This document shows positions 9,158 through 19,952 of a DNA stretch of 64,000 nucleotides, piece by piece (positions within the stretch are counted from its first letter, which is position 1; each line of letters opens with the position of its first letter). The position numbers and the translations under genes were made by a program. The stretch spans positions 1 through 64,000 of the forward strand of contig JAJJXM010000038.1 in assembly GCA_024516155.1 (NCBI GenBank), read 5' to 3'. The notes beneath the pieces are model-generated. The model did not search any database. It worked only from the letters and a program-made list of their open reading frames with translations, and was not told where the DNA came from. This DNA comes from Pyronema omphalodes. Lineage: Eukaryota > Ascomycota > Pezizomycetes > Pezizales > Pyronemataceae.

Positions 9158-12100
9158 CGTTAACTGGGCGGTTGACGACGATATCACAAGGGGATCCGAC
9201 CACGAAGTGCTCCGCTTCGAAGTGCAAACAACACACCCGGACTCAGAAGCTGCCGTCCCAACGCAACAACTAAACTGGAAGAAAACCGACTGGGACCTGT
9301 TTGCGACCACCCTCCGCGCCTCCTGTGATGATACCGCAGAGCTCTGGGCTCAATACCACACCAACCCCACCCCAGAGAACCTCGACGAGTGGGCCAACAC
9401 CCTGAGCGACAACATCGTACAGGCGGCCAAAACCTCCACCCCTGTCCTACAGGTGACCCCTCGATCAAAGAGATGGTGGACCCCGGAGGTAGCAGCCGCC
9501 CGCAAACAAATGACCCTGGCTCGCCGTCACTGGAAACGCATCAGGACCGACGACAAGCACACAGCGTATAGGCAGCCACGAAACGCCTACCATCGCACTA
9601 TACGACATGCGAAAGACGCAAAATGGAAGGAATACCTGGCTCAAGCGGAAGGACGAGACGTGCGGCAAGCGTTCAGGTACACAGACACTCGTCGGGCCCA
9701 GCTAACCCCCAACCTCCGAGCGACAATAAACGGACAGGAAACAGAATGTAGCTTGTTCGAATCAAAAATCGAAGCCTTCCAGAAACTGTTCCCCCCACCC
9801 CTCCGCCCCCCCACCCCGTCCTCCCTCACGCCCCGCCGAGAACTACAATGGAACACCTTCACACCGACTGAAATCAAAACCGCCATCTTCACCTCCTCGC
9901 CGAAAAAGGCACCCGGGCCCGACGGAATTACATTCGCCTGCCTCAGGCAAGTATACCTGGTTATCCCCGGACAAATCAACACGGTCTACGCCACACTGGG
10001 CACGACGGGATACCACCCGCGCTGTTGGCGACAAGCCACAACGGTTATCATCCCAAAGCCCCATAAGCCCGACTACAGCAACCCAAAGGCGTACACACCG
10101 ATCGCCCTCTTAAATTGCCTAGGTAAAGTCCTCGTGAAGCTAATGGCAACACGCTTGGGGGTCATGGCAGACACCCATGGTCTGTTGCACAGGGACCAAA
10201 TCGGAGGACGCCCTCAGCGATCCGCGGTGGACGCAGCGATGGCATTAGTACACGACGCAGAGTTGGAAAAACTAACGGCATGATAACAACTGCGCTTTTT
10301 CTAGACGTCCGTGGGGCGTTCGACAACGTCTCTGCCGTCAGGTTGCAGCAAACCCTCCGCCAACTCGGCTGCCCGAAAACGGTGATCTCGTGGTACAAGT
10401 CCTTCCTCGAGGACCGCACAATCGCCCTCGCTTTTGATGGCCAAACCGAGAGACAACGCCCGGTTACGACCGGAATCCCGCAAGGTTCCCCCGCCTCCCC
10501 CATACTGTTCTTGCTGTATCTACGCCCGCTATTCGCCGAGTTAGAACAGGTACACCCTTACGCATGGACGCCTAGCTACATAGACGACGTAGCTATAGTC
10601 GTACAAGGAAGAACACGCAAAGACAACGCACGCGCACTGGAAAAGGTCACGGCGACAGCTTTCAGATGGGCCGACGCGAACGCGGTAGCTTTCGACGACT
10701 CCAAGTCGCAAATACACCACTTTCACTGGGCTCGCGCCAATTCAATTACCGCAGAACAGAAGGTTAAGGTCCCGAATGGGACAGTGGTCACACCGGGTAC
10801 GCAGGGAGGGGAGAAGGACGTAGTACGGTGGATCGGTATGTACTTAGATAGAAGACTTACCTTTAGACAACATGTAAATAAGAGAGCAACTGCAGCACGA
10901 GGGACCCTTAACGCACTGTGTAGGCTCGCACGATACGAGACAGGTCTGACCCCTTCCGCGACGAGACTGATATACAAGGCATGTGTCCATTCCAGAGCGG
11001 ACTTTGGCGCGGAGATATGGTGGAATCATTAGAGAGACCTTGCCAACATCCTTCAAACACAACAAAACACAGCACTCCGCCGGATCCTCAACGCATTCAC
11101 CTCCACACCCGTCCTGGCCCTCCATAACGAAGCGGCGCTACCCCCAGTAACGACCCGGCTTACCAACCGGCAGCGGAAGTACGCTCTTGGAATCCTCACC
11201 CTCCCAGCTTAACACCCAATCATCGAGCGCTGCCCCGTCTCTTTTCCCGCTCCCGGAGCCGACGAAGCCTCCATCAACGCCGACCAAGAGTACGACCACC
11301 CATGGCATATGGCCGTACGCCCCCCAACTCGCCTCATCCACACCCTCTGCACCCTCTCCCCATGGATCGCGCCCAGCGCCGAGATCGAAGACACCTGACA
11401 GGACGTTCCCGACAACGAGTTCGCCACCTCAATCACCACCGACATCCCCACCACCCCGAACGACGCCGTGATCAACGAACACCTCCTCTTACTACACGTT
11501 CTCCGCCGCCGCAACGACAGCATCCTACTCTACACGGATGGCTCCAAAACCAACGGCACAACGGGAGCAGGGTACACCATACCCCACGGCGTACCCCGAC
11601 CAGTAAGATCCATAGTCCCCATGGGCGACATGACCGAAGTCTTCGATGCAGAGGTCACAGCCATCCTCGAAGGCCTGCACACATATCTGAAATACACCCT
11701 ACAACACTCTCTATTGAACAGAACGATCCACGTCTTCACGGATAGCCAGGCTGCCGCGCACAGAACCTCCCACCTACGCCGCGACGCCGGACAAGAAGTC
11801 GCCCGCAACATTCACGCAGTCGCTCGCAACCTCAGCGAATACGGCACCTCCATCACCGTCCACTGGATCCCCGGCCACGCCAGCGTCCCCGGTAACGAAA
11901 CCGCCGACGACCTGGCTCGTCAAGCTACAACGATACAACCTCGACGACTACCTCCCCTCAGCATAACATGGCTGCGACAACGCAGTCGCAAACGCCGCAC
12001 AAGAGAATCTCACGAGTTGTACAACTCCCCTCCCAAGCCTAAGACGTACGCAGCCCAACACCGGAGACGCATGGACACCGCCTACACTGATCATCCCCGC

Positions 12101-12463
12101 TGGATATCCACAGCCATCCTCGGACTCCGGACAGGACATGGGTACTTTCTGAGCTGCCTCGACCGACCTCCGTCCAACGCATAGCCAGCACGCTCATGCA
12201 ACTGCCCCATCCACTCTCCTGAGACACCTCGACACCTCCTCCTAAGTTGTCCCGAGTTCCAGGACGCTCGCACAACCCTCTGGCAGGACCTCAAGATTAC
12301 CCACCACGTTCGACTCTACATGGAATCCATCCTCAACACCACATCCGGCATGCAGGCTCTGTCTGATTTCATCTCCGTGACCAAGGTCGCTACCTCGGTC
12401 TGGGCCCGTACCCGGTTAAACAAAGCTCGCAGAAGGGAGCAGACCCCCTCTTTCGATGTCTAA
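9158..12463 (+). pseudogene. LINE L2 ORF2 (decayed)
   Basis: This is a 5'-truncated LINE ORF2. It begins at the end of the endonuclease domain (NWAVDDD, then GSDHEVLRFEV). It continues through RT (PKKAPGPDGITFACLRQ, GIPQGSPASPILFLLYLRP, YIDDVAIV) to RNase H (LYTDGSKTNG, EVFDAEV, VFTDSQAA, HWIPGHASVPGNETADDLA). The open segments are 9207-10283, 10280-11032 and 11468-12184. There is a frameshift near 10280, a TAG at 11030-11032 where L1 has CAG, and further breaks near 11210 and 12184. The original stop is probably the TAA at 12461-12463. The protein is not functional. Confidence 0.9.
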
Positions 12464-13258
12464 GCTGACCACAGTGACAAACACCTCTCGCGCGCACAAG
12501 CCTCGACTTGCTTCAATTTCTTTTTCATTTTGATTTTCTTTTCATTTTACGTTTGTTCTTACCCAGGTTTTAATTCTCGTCTTGGTTTCTTTACGTTTCC
12601 TTTATGTCTTATTTCCTTATCGCGTTTGTTTGAGTACTTTGAGTTTCCGGGGAGAACAGGATCGAAGAGAGCGGGAAGAACGACGAAGGGAGATGTAAGG
12701 GGACGACGTGAAGAGAGGAGAACAGCGGCAGAAGCGGGTGGGAGGAAGCGGGACGGCGATAAAGGAGGGCAGAGGGGGGAGGTGATTTTTCTCTTGTCTT
12801 TGTCTTTCCTTTTCTTTGTGCCCGAGGAGGATTTCTTTTGTTTCAAAGGGCGGAAGGGGCGAAGAGTAGACCAGGAGAGAGAGGGGCGCGGGGAAGGGGC
12901 AGCAGGGGCCGGCGGGAGTAATTATTTCATTTGTAGCGGAGGAAACAAAGGGGAAAAGAAAACTAAAAATGGGAAGGGGAAGGGAGGAAGAAAGGGAGGA
13001 ACGCGGCGAGGTGGCCTCGGTTCAAGCAGGGCACCGGCACAAGAGACGCGATATGGACAACACACCCCAGCAGTAACAGTGGGGACAGACCCCACAACCA
13101 CAACGATCAAGAGGAGGAGGATGGTAGAGGCGGAGACTGGGTTTTTGCTTTTATGTTTTATTCTTCTTCTCTTTTGTATTTATCTGTCCCTTGTTATAAC
13201 CTTAAGGTTGCAAACAAGTAATGAGAAAACAAACAAACAAACAAACAAACAAACAAAG
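12464..13258 (+). mobile_element. L2 3' UTR, terminal hairpin and (AAAC)n tail
   Basis: This purine-rich noncoding stretch follows ORF2. It shares a block with L5 and L4 (GCGGAGGAAACAAAGG, then CGGCGAGGTGGCC). It ends with the palindrome AACCTTAAGGTT (13198-13209), about 20 bp of spacer, and a tail of AAAC repeats (about 13231-13258). A long open frame crosses it, but its low complexity argues against a gene. The tail marks the 3' end of L2, which abuts the 3' side of L3. Confidence 0.8.
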
Positions 13259-13286
13259 CAAAAACAAAACCAAAGCAAAGTGAAAC

Positions 13287-14739
13287 AGCCGCCGGGCCAC
13301 CCATGCCGCCACTCTCCTCTCCTCTCTCACCTCGTCCGCCGGTATCTCCTGACCCCCTTCCCTTTGAGACACCCGGGCCGCCCTGCCCCTCTTCTCCTCC
13401 CCTCTCTTCCCTTCTCCCTCCCTCTTCCTCAGCCTTCTTGCTGCCCCGCCTCGCCTCTCTCCCCTTCTTGTCGGTGGTGTTGTCAGTCCCAGATTGCCAT
13501 TCCCAAGCACAATCTGGACGTTGATGCCTCCGCTCTTGACGACTTCTGCCCAAGTCTTCTTTGCAGAGGGGGTTGTCATTCTGGGTTGGTGGGTATTCTT
13601 TCCCCGGCCACCATTCTTTGTTGTAGGGGTCTTGCTGGGTGTTGGTGCCGTAGGTGTCGTGTCCTTCGCTTTCTGCTTCTTCCTCTGTGTAGCCTTCGCA
13701 TCCACAGTCTTCCATCCGTTGGTCTCAGCAGGGGCAGTGCTTGGGGCATCGGGTAAAGGTGTGTCCTGAGCAGATGAACTGTCAGGGTGAGGTTCCGGTG
13801 TGGCTTCGGTCGACGTGATTGCGAGGAGAGGTAGGGGGGACATAGGGTTGAGGGCATCAAGCTTGTCCTGGGCGCCGGTAGTCGCATGTTTCGAGTGCAT
13901 CAGGCTTCGCACCGGTGATGCAGCTCTCGGTTTGTGGTTCACCGGTCTTCTGTTTGTCGGTGAGGTGGGTTCGGTATTCTGGTCGCTTCCCCTTCGCTTT
14001 CTCTTGCCAGGAGGGTTGCGAACAGCGTCTCGGACATCCTGAATATCATGTTGAACAACGACGGACAGTTGCATAGTCATCTCTTCCATCGCTGAGGAAG
14101 AGGCCGTGAGGTTCGGTGAGGGGGGCGCCGAAATGACTTGTTGCTGTTCGTCGATTTTCTTCGTTAGGGCGTCCACAGCCGCCTTGAGAGCCGCTGTTTC
14201 AGCCTGTGTAGAATTGTATGCTGCGCGCAGCTTCGTGTTTTCGTCGAGCAGAATGTTGAATTTCGACATCATGATGTCGAATCTATGGCGCATCGTATCG
14301 TTGTTGTTGCGTATGGATTCATCGAGGGTATTGAAGCATCGCTGTGTGTCCTGATGGATCTGTTGTATCCCCAGGAAGCTGGCCCCAGTGACTTCTGGGT
14401 AGCGGTCAGCAAACAGTTGGTCGAGGGTGACATAGTTGTCATCAACCAAGGCTGCCTGACTCATCGCAGATGCAACACTGCAACGGTAGTTACTGAACCG
14501 GCTTCGTTCAGTTCGTGCCTGTTGCTGCTGTGTTTTGAAGCCGAAGGAACTGGTGATCTTGCCAAGACCACGCTCTGGAAGGGCTTTCCAGTGGAGTTTC
14601 CATCAACTTCATCAACTTTTCCATCTCTTCCATCAAAAGTAGGAGTAGATCCATCCTGAGGAAGGTCGGCTAGAACATTGTACGCGTTTGCGGACCGTTT
14701 CGATCGTTGGGCGTTGTTCTGTTGTTGTTTTGGCGACAT
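13287..14739 (-). pseudogene. LINE L3 ORF1 (frameshifted)
   Basis: The probable original start is the ATG at 14739 (MSPKQQQNNAQRSKRS, then NAYNVLADL). That frame breaks near 14500. A second frame starts at the ATG at 14464 and runs through a coiled-coil-like Ala/Glu/Lys region and a Pro/Thr/Lys-rich linker to KKTWAEVVKSGG. The end is Gly/Arg/Glu-rich low complexity. It resembles fungal LINE ORF1 proteins, which bind element RNA, but I see no CCHC knuckles like those in L5 and L6. Its 3' side is cut by the tail of L2. Confidence 0.7.
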
Positions 14740-14874
14740 TTCATGAGGTGGGGTAAGCCAAAACTCGTGAAAACTCTGATTTTGCGACAGAAGTCAACAA
14801 AAACAACGTAGAATCCCCTGAAAATTCAGAGAATAACGTAACAGAGTGCTGCAAATCCGAATCCGATTTGAAAA
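14740..14874 (-). other. Probable 5' UTR of L3
   Basis: This short AT-richer stretch lies upstream of the L3 ORF1 ATG and before the plus-strand L4 copy begins. No gene is seen. It forms part of the loop of the L3/L4 inverted repeat. Confidence 0.45.
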
Positions 14875-15854
14875 AAATTCAACATTCTGCTCGACGAAAA
14901 CACGAAGCTGCGCGCAGCATACAACTCTACACAGGCTGAAACAGCGGCTCTCAAGGCGGCTGTGGACGCCCTAACGAAGAAAATCGACGAACAGCAACAC
15001 GTCATTTCGGCGCCACCCTCACCGAACCTCACGGCCTCTTCCTCAGCGATGGAAGAGATGACTATGCAACTGTCCGTCGTCCAACATGACATTCACGATG
15101 TCCTGGACGCTGTTCGCAACCCTCCTGGCAAGAGAAAGCGAAGGGAAGCGACCAGAACACCGAACCCACCTCACCGACAAACAGAAAACCGGTGAACCAC
15201 AAACCGAGAGCTGCATCACCGATGCAAAGCCTGATGCACTCGAAACATGCGACTACCGCCGCCCAGGACAAGCTTGATCCCCTCAAGCCTATGTCCCCCC
15301 AACCTCTCCTCGCAATCACGTTGACCGAAGCGGCACCGGAACCTCGGCCTGACAGTTCCTCTGTTCAGGACACACCTCTACCCGACGCCCCGAGCACTGC
15401 CCCTGCTGATACCAACGGATGGAAGACTGTGGAGGCGAAGGCTACACAGAGGAAGAAGCAGAAAGCGAAGGACACGACACCTACGGCAGCGACACCCAGC
15501 AAGACCCCTACAACAAAGAATGGTGGCCGGGGAAAGCATACCCACCAACCCCGACAGACAACCCCGTCCGCAAAGAAGACTTGGGCAGAAGTGGTCAAGA
15601 GCGGAGGCATCAATGTCCAGATTGTGCTGGGGAATGGCAATCTTGGACTTACAACACCACCGACAAGAAGGGGGGAGAGGCGAGGAGGGGCAGCGAGAAA
15701 GCTGAGGGAGAAGGAAGGAGAAGGGGAGAGAGGGAAGGGGAAGAGGGGCAGGGCGGGCCCGGGTGACTCAAAGGGCAAAGAGTCAGGAGACACCAGCGGA
15801 GGAGGTGAGAGAGGAGAGGAGAGTGGGGGTATGGGTGGCCCGGCTGCTGTTTAA
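14875..15854 (+). pseudogene. LINE L4 ORF1 (5'-truncated, frameshifted)
   Basis: The sequence starts abruptly inside ORF1 (homologous to L3 near 14270) and runs plus-strand to a TAA at 15852-15854. It shares NVQIVLGNGNLGLTTPPTRR with L3. There is a frameshift near 15140-15190 that splits the coiled-coil part from the linker part. It lies 5'-to-5' with L3. Confidence 0.75.
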
Positions 15855-16018
15855 CTTTGCTTTGGTTTTGTTTAGTTTTGCTTTGCGGAGGAAATAAAGG
15901 CGGGAAAATGGTGAAAAATGGGAGCGGAAGGGAGGAGGAAAGGGAGGAGCCCGGCGAGGCGGCCTCTGTGCAAGCAGGGAACTGGAATAAGAGACGCGAT
16001 ATGGACAACACACCCCAG
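15855..16018 (+). mobile_element. L4 3' segment: LINE 3' UTR joined straight to ORF1
   Basis: About 25 bp after the ORF1 stop the sequence becomes the 3' UTR block found after ORF2 in L2 (GCGGAGGAAATAAAGG up to ATGGACAACACACCCCAG). So ORF2 is absent from this copy. The segment stops at 16018, where gypsy G3 coding sequence begins, without reaching a LINE tail. Confidence 0.7.
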
Positions 16019-17374
16019 TTGAGTAAGGGATTCATACGAACATCCCCCTCCCTGGCCACGGCCCCAATCCTATTCGTTCGTAAAGGTGACGGCTCCCTAC
16101 GTCTGGTAGTGAACTACCGTGGAATCAACTAAGGCACCATCAAAAATTGTTATCCCCTCCCCTTAATGCAGGATACGTTGATGAACCTTTCCCATGCGAA
16201 ATGGTTCACGAAGCTTGATATTTGAGGGGCCTACAACCTCATCCGAATGGCGAAGGGAGAGGAGTGGAAGACCTCCTTCCGCACTCGCCACGGCCTTTTC
16301 AAATCCTTGGTGATGCCGTTCGGACTAACCAACGCCTCCGCAACCTTCCAAAACTTTATCAACAACACCTTGGCACCTTACCTGGACCGTTTTTGCACGG
16401 CATACTCTGACGATACCTTAATCTACTCCGACACCCTTGAAGAGCATCGGCAACACGTCGCCATGGTCTTGGAAGCCTTCCAAAAAGCAGGCCTCTACCT
16501 AAAGCCCGAAAAGTGCGAGTTTCACCAACAGCAAGTCATATACCTTGGCCTCATCATCGGCACAGAAGGCATCAAAATGGACCCAGAAAAAGCACCGCAG
16601 TGAAGAAATGGGACCCCCCGAAAAACCTCAAAGACGTCCGCGCCTTCCTTGACTTTGCCAATTTCTATCGCCGCTTTGTACGAAACTACTCGAAAATCGT
16701 ACAACCCCTTACTCTCCTAACACGAAAGAGAGTGCCCTTCGCGTGGGACAGCTCGCAACAACAGGCTTTTGACGAGCTCAAGTCAACCTTAACCTCTGCA
16801 CCAGTTCTCGCTCGCTTCGACCCCAATCGGAATGCCATAGTCGAAACGGATGCCTCCGACTTCGTATTGGCTGGCGTCCTGTTACAGTACGATACCGACG
16901 GCGTTCTACATCCCGTGGCGTACTTCTCAAAAACGCACTCCCCCGCGGAGTGTAATTACATCATTTACGACAAAGAGTTAAGGGCGACTGTCCAAGCATT
17001 AAAAGAATGGCAGCCGAACCTACAATCAGTCATCAACCCCATACGGGTCCTTTCCGACCACAAAAACTTGGATTACTTTACAACCACGAAGCTCCTCAAC
17101 AGGCGTCAAGGCCGGTGGTCGCAATTCCTCTCACAGTTCAACTTCAAAATCGTCTATCGGACCGGAACTGCGGGGGAAAAACCGGACGCTTTAACCAGGC
17201 GATCCGGAGATCTGCGCAAGGAAGGGGATGACTGCTCTCTGGCTAACCATACAACGGTACTCAAACCAGAAAACTTCCTCCTATACACCTCCGCCGCCGC
17301 CATCTTGCCCGTCTGACCCCACCGCCCTGAGCACCCCGCCCCTACACCCCACCCCGATTCACCGCTCCTACAAC
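16019..17374 (+). pseudogene. G3: gypsy pol fragment (RT-RNase H), left of the copia element
   Basis: The sequence begins inside RT ([20 protein letters not shown]) and continues through an RT active-site region reading [10 protein letters not shown], where the usual residue before DD is leucine. RNase H ([18 protein letters not shown]) follows. There are in-frame stops at about 16130 and 16222, a frameshift near 16600 and a stop at 17316. Gag, protease and the 5' LTR are missing; LINE L4 lies directly against the break. The pol continues at 29883 after the copia insertion. Confidence 0.9.
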
Positions 17375-17533
17375 TGTTGAAGTGACGCCTAAGGCCGGTG
17401 TGGGCTAGGGTTACTAGGTGCTATATTAGCTTGCTGTGCTTCCGGTGGAAATGGTTCTTCACTCAATACAATTACTTGTTTCTCGTTCTCCACTTCCACC
17501 GTTCTCTCCTCGTGCCTGCTCGTCCTTCCGACA
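17375..17533 (+). repeat. Copia 5' LTR (159 bp)
   Basis: This short LTR is identical by eye to 29719-29877. It contains a TATA-like CTATATTAG near 17420. Confidence 0.95.
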
Positions 17534-17545
17534 GGTTATGAGCCC
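17534..17545 (+). other. Copia primer binding site, anticodon arm of initiator tRNA-Met
   Basis: GGTTATGAGCCC directly follows the 5' LTR. Its complement GGGCTCATAACC is the anticodon stem-loop of eukaryotic initiator tRNA-Met, with anticodon CAT inside. Drosophila copia and yeast Ty5 use the same half-tRNA type of priming. The match is 12 nt. Confidence 0.8.
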
Positions 17546-17660
17546 TTCTGCGTTTTCGTTTCGCTCAAGGTCTTTATTCTATTTTTCTTCTTACTAATTA
17601 CTAATCCTTAATCTTTAATTTCTTCTTGAACCTTCCTAAACGTCCGCCCTTCCTGTTAAC

Positions 17661-18602
17661 ATGACTGACATTTATGTTAATTCTAAGAAAGGGGCGAGCT
17701 GCACTAAGCTCACCTCGGGAAATTACTCGACGTGGAGGAAGCGGATCCTTCCCCTTATTGACTCCATCGAGGCTCTCAACATTGTGCTTGGTATCGAACC
17801 CTTCCCAGACCATGCAGGTAGCAGGAAAGCCTGGAACAACAAGGCAAAGGAAGCGCGCCTAATGATTATCGAGTCGACAAGCGAGTTGATTCAAGAACAC
17901 ATTGACTCGACGAAGACAGCTCCTGAGATTTGGCGTGCACTCGAACTCAAATTCAACAACTCTCAAGATCTTGGTGGCCAACGGAACCTTCGCGCCCAGT
18001 TCAATCGGTGCATACCCACCGCTAATGAGACTATGGACTCCTGGATTGCTCGTCTACAGGTTATACGATTGCAACTTGCTAACACGGCGAGCGCCATTAC
18101 CGAAGAAGCCCTTGTTGACCACGTGATTACCAACATGCCTGCTCAATACTCACTCTTGCGCCTACAGCTTGAGAACCAGGTTCTTACCCTGGACGCGGTT
18201 ACTCACCGGATCTTTGCATACAACACCACGCTAGGAATCAACAAATCCCACGCCGTTGGTTCTCTTGGTGAAGCTTTCAGTGCCGCCATTGGAAAAGGTA
18301 GACGATGGTGTACACACTGCTCAAAGAACAACCACAATACCAAGGATTGTTTCAAGAAGCCTAACAACAACAATAACTATAACAATAACAACAATGGAAA
18401 CAAGCGCAAACGATCGGACAACGACAACTCAGGTCCCTCGAACAACAAGACCAACCTGATGTGTCATCATTGTGGTGAAAGAGGACATGTTGCTCTTGAT
18501 TGTGCCATCCGGAAAAATGGCCAGCGTGCTAAAGCAATGACTGCTAGGAACAGGGGGAGTGCAAACGTTGCCACTCAAGGTGACGATGACCTTGCCCTTT
18601 GA
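17661..18602 (+). CDS. gag: Copia Gag
   Basis: ATG at 17661, 313 residues, ending at TGA 18600-18602. The first part is a copia-type Gag domain (YSTWRKRILPLIDS, then WRALELKFNNS and MDSWIARLQVIRLQL). It is followed by two zinc knuckles, CTHCSKNNHNTKDC and CHHCGERGHVALDC, separated by an Asn-rich stretch. Gag packages element RNA into particles. The pol frame continues in the same phase straight after the TGA, so Gag could be made by normal termination and Gag-Pol by readthrough. The coding sequence is intact. Confidence 0.92.
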   Translation: MTDIYVNSKKGASCTKLTSGNYSTWRKRILPLIDSIEALNIVLGIEPFPDHAGSRKAWNNKAKEARLMIIESTSELIQEHIDSTKTAPEIWRALELKFNNSQDLGGQRNLRAQFNRCIPTANETMDSWIARLQVIRLQLANTASAITEEALVDHVITNMPAQYSLLRLQLENQVLTLDAVTHRIFAYNTTLGINKSHAVGSLGEAFSAAIGKGRRWCTHCSKNNHNTKDCFKKPNNNNNYNNNNNGNKRKRSDNDNSGPSNNKTNLMCHHCGERGHVALDCAIRKNGQRAKAMTARNRGSANVATQGDDDLAL

Positions 18603-18605
18603 CTC
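18600..18605 (+). promoter_or_regulatory. In-frame UGA between copia gag and pol, possible readthrough site
   Basis: The gag stop is UGA followed by CUC, and the pol frame is in phase with gag. UGA-CUN contexts are known to be leaky. It could also be a simple nonsense mutation of a single long ORF. Confidence 0.5.
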
Positions 18606-19127
18606 CCCGTGTCTACTACACTCACGGCAGATGTTCTGCTCTCCGCGCACTCTGCCTCTTCAGCTGACTCCATTTGGATTCTTGATTCCGGAGCCACCCA
18701 CCATTTCTGCAACAATTCCTCTCTGTTTGTTCCTTCCTCACTTGCTTCCTGTCCTCCCGTTTCCATCAGACTGGGTGACAATTCCACAGTCAGCGCCTCT
18801 TCAAAAGGCACGATCTGTCTGTCAAACTCCCATTCTGTTACAGCCCTTCTTGTTCCTGTTTTCCGTTTTTCTTTATTTTCTATTCCTTTATTTGACAAAT
18901 GTGGCTGGTCCATAAAAATGTCTAACAATTGCTGCGTTGTCTCTGATACTACGGACACAACTGTTATCCTTGCTACGATGCAAGATGACCTTTATCGGTG
19001 GACCCAAGATGATCCCACCGTTTTAGTTACTACACGCTCGGGTCGTGTTACGTCTACACCTACAACAGAAGCACAAGCCCCTGTACCTACTCCGGCACCG
19101 CTCTCCGAAATGCTTCCCCTAGAACGA
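18603..19127 (+). CDS. pol: Copia Pol, first part (protease), cut by L5
   Basis: In frame with gag after the TGA. The protease is recognised by SIWILDSGATHHFCNNSS, with active site DSGA, at about 18670-18720. The frame is open to the L5 insertion, ending ATG CTT CCC CTA GAA CGA. It resumes in the same phase at 26035 (CCC CTA GAA CGA CCT), so L5 removed no bases apart from the target duplication. Confidence 0.9.
19115..19127. repeat. Target-site duplication of L5, left copy
   Basis: TCCCCTAGAACGA occurs here and at 26034-26046, on both sides of L5. Confidence 0.93.
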
Positions 19128-19952
19128 TTTATTTATTTATTTATTTCCTCATACTCGCATGCAACCGTAGGGTTATGGCGGAGGCTACTCTTTGTAATGT
19201 ACATATTTGAGTTTCCAGATGTTACTCCGGTTGCTCACTGGGATGCGCCCCAGAGCGGTCTTTGGTGGCAGGGTCGTAGTATCCCTGATGTTCCCTCTGT
19301 GGTATAATCCTTCTCGCGTCGTCGGTTCCAAGAGCCCTGTTCGCTCGGGGGCCACCTCGCCGGGTTGTTCCCCCCTGTCCTCCTCCCTTCCCCTCCCGTT
19401 TTTTAACTGTTTTCCCGCCTTTGTTTCCTCCGCGTATTCAAAAGTGCCAAAAACAAACAACAAACAATCATACAAACAAGCTCGAAAGTAAAAACATAAA
19501 AACATAAACGAGTGTAACGTCTCCTTCGCCTTTCCCTCTCGCCTCCCTTCTTTCCCCTTGCTCCATCCTCCCTCCGTCCATCCCCGTACCCCCTCCTCTG
19601 ACTCCTCATCGTCCCCGTTCTTCTCCTTTTCTGTCTTTCCGCGTCACCACCTCTCACTCGCGTTCCTCTTCGCTCTTCTCTCCTCCGCGGGCCCCGTCTC
19701 CTTTCCTCTCTCCTCCTTTTCCCCACCGTCTCCTATCGTTCCTCCCTCTCTCCGGCCCCTTCTCTCTTCCCTCCTTTCCCCTCTGTCTCCCGCCCTCCCG
19801 TTCCCTCTTCTCCCTTCTCCTCTGGGCCTTCGCCCCTCTCCCTTCTTCTCACTACTCCTGCTCGGTCTTCCCCTCCCCTTATCGCCTTCTGCGCTCATCG
19901 TTCCCTTTTTTTTTTTTTTTGTTTTTTATTATTTTTTTTTTTTTTTTTATTA
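19128..19952 (-). other. L5 3' UTR with internal A-rich run, hairpin and (AAAT)n tail
   Basis: Read on the minus strand, an A-rich run of about 45 nt follows the ORF2 stop directly (19905-19952). A purine-rich stretch of about 400 nt comes next. Then follows the block shared with L2 and L4 (GCGGAGGAAACAAAGG). At the end are the small hairpin AACC-CTAC-GGTT (19163-19174) and AAAT repeats. The plus-strand ORFs here are low-complexity shadows. Confidence 0.8.

Noticed and set aside
6855..13258. Twin-priming 5' inversion to explain L1 and L2
   Set aside because: Both arms contain the same ORF2 region, so they are two copies rather than one inverted insertion.
12530..13756. Long plus-strand frame of about 400 codons
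   Set aside because: It crosses the L2 3' UTR, its tail and the antisense of L3 ORF1. It is low-complexity and purine-rich, with no domain.
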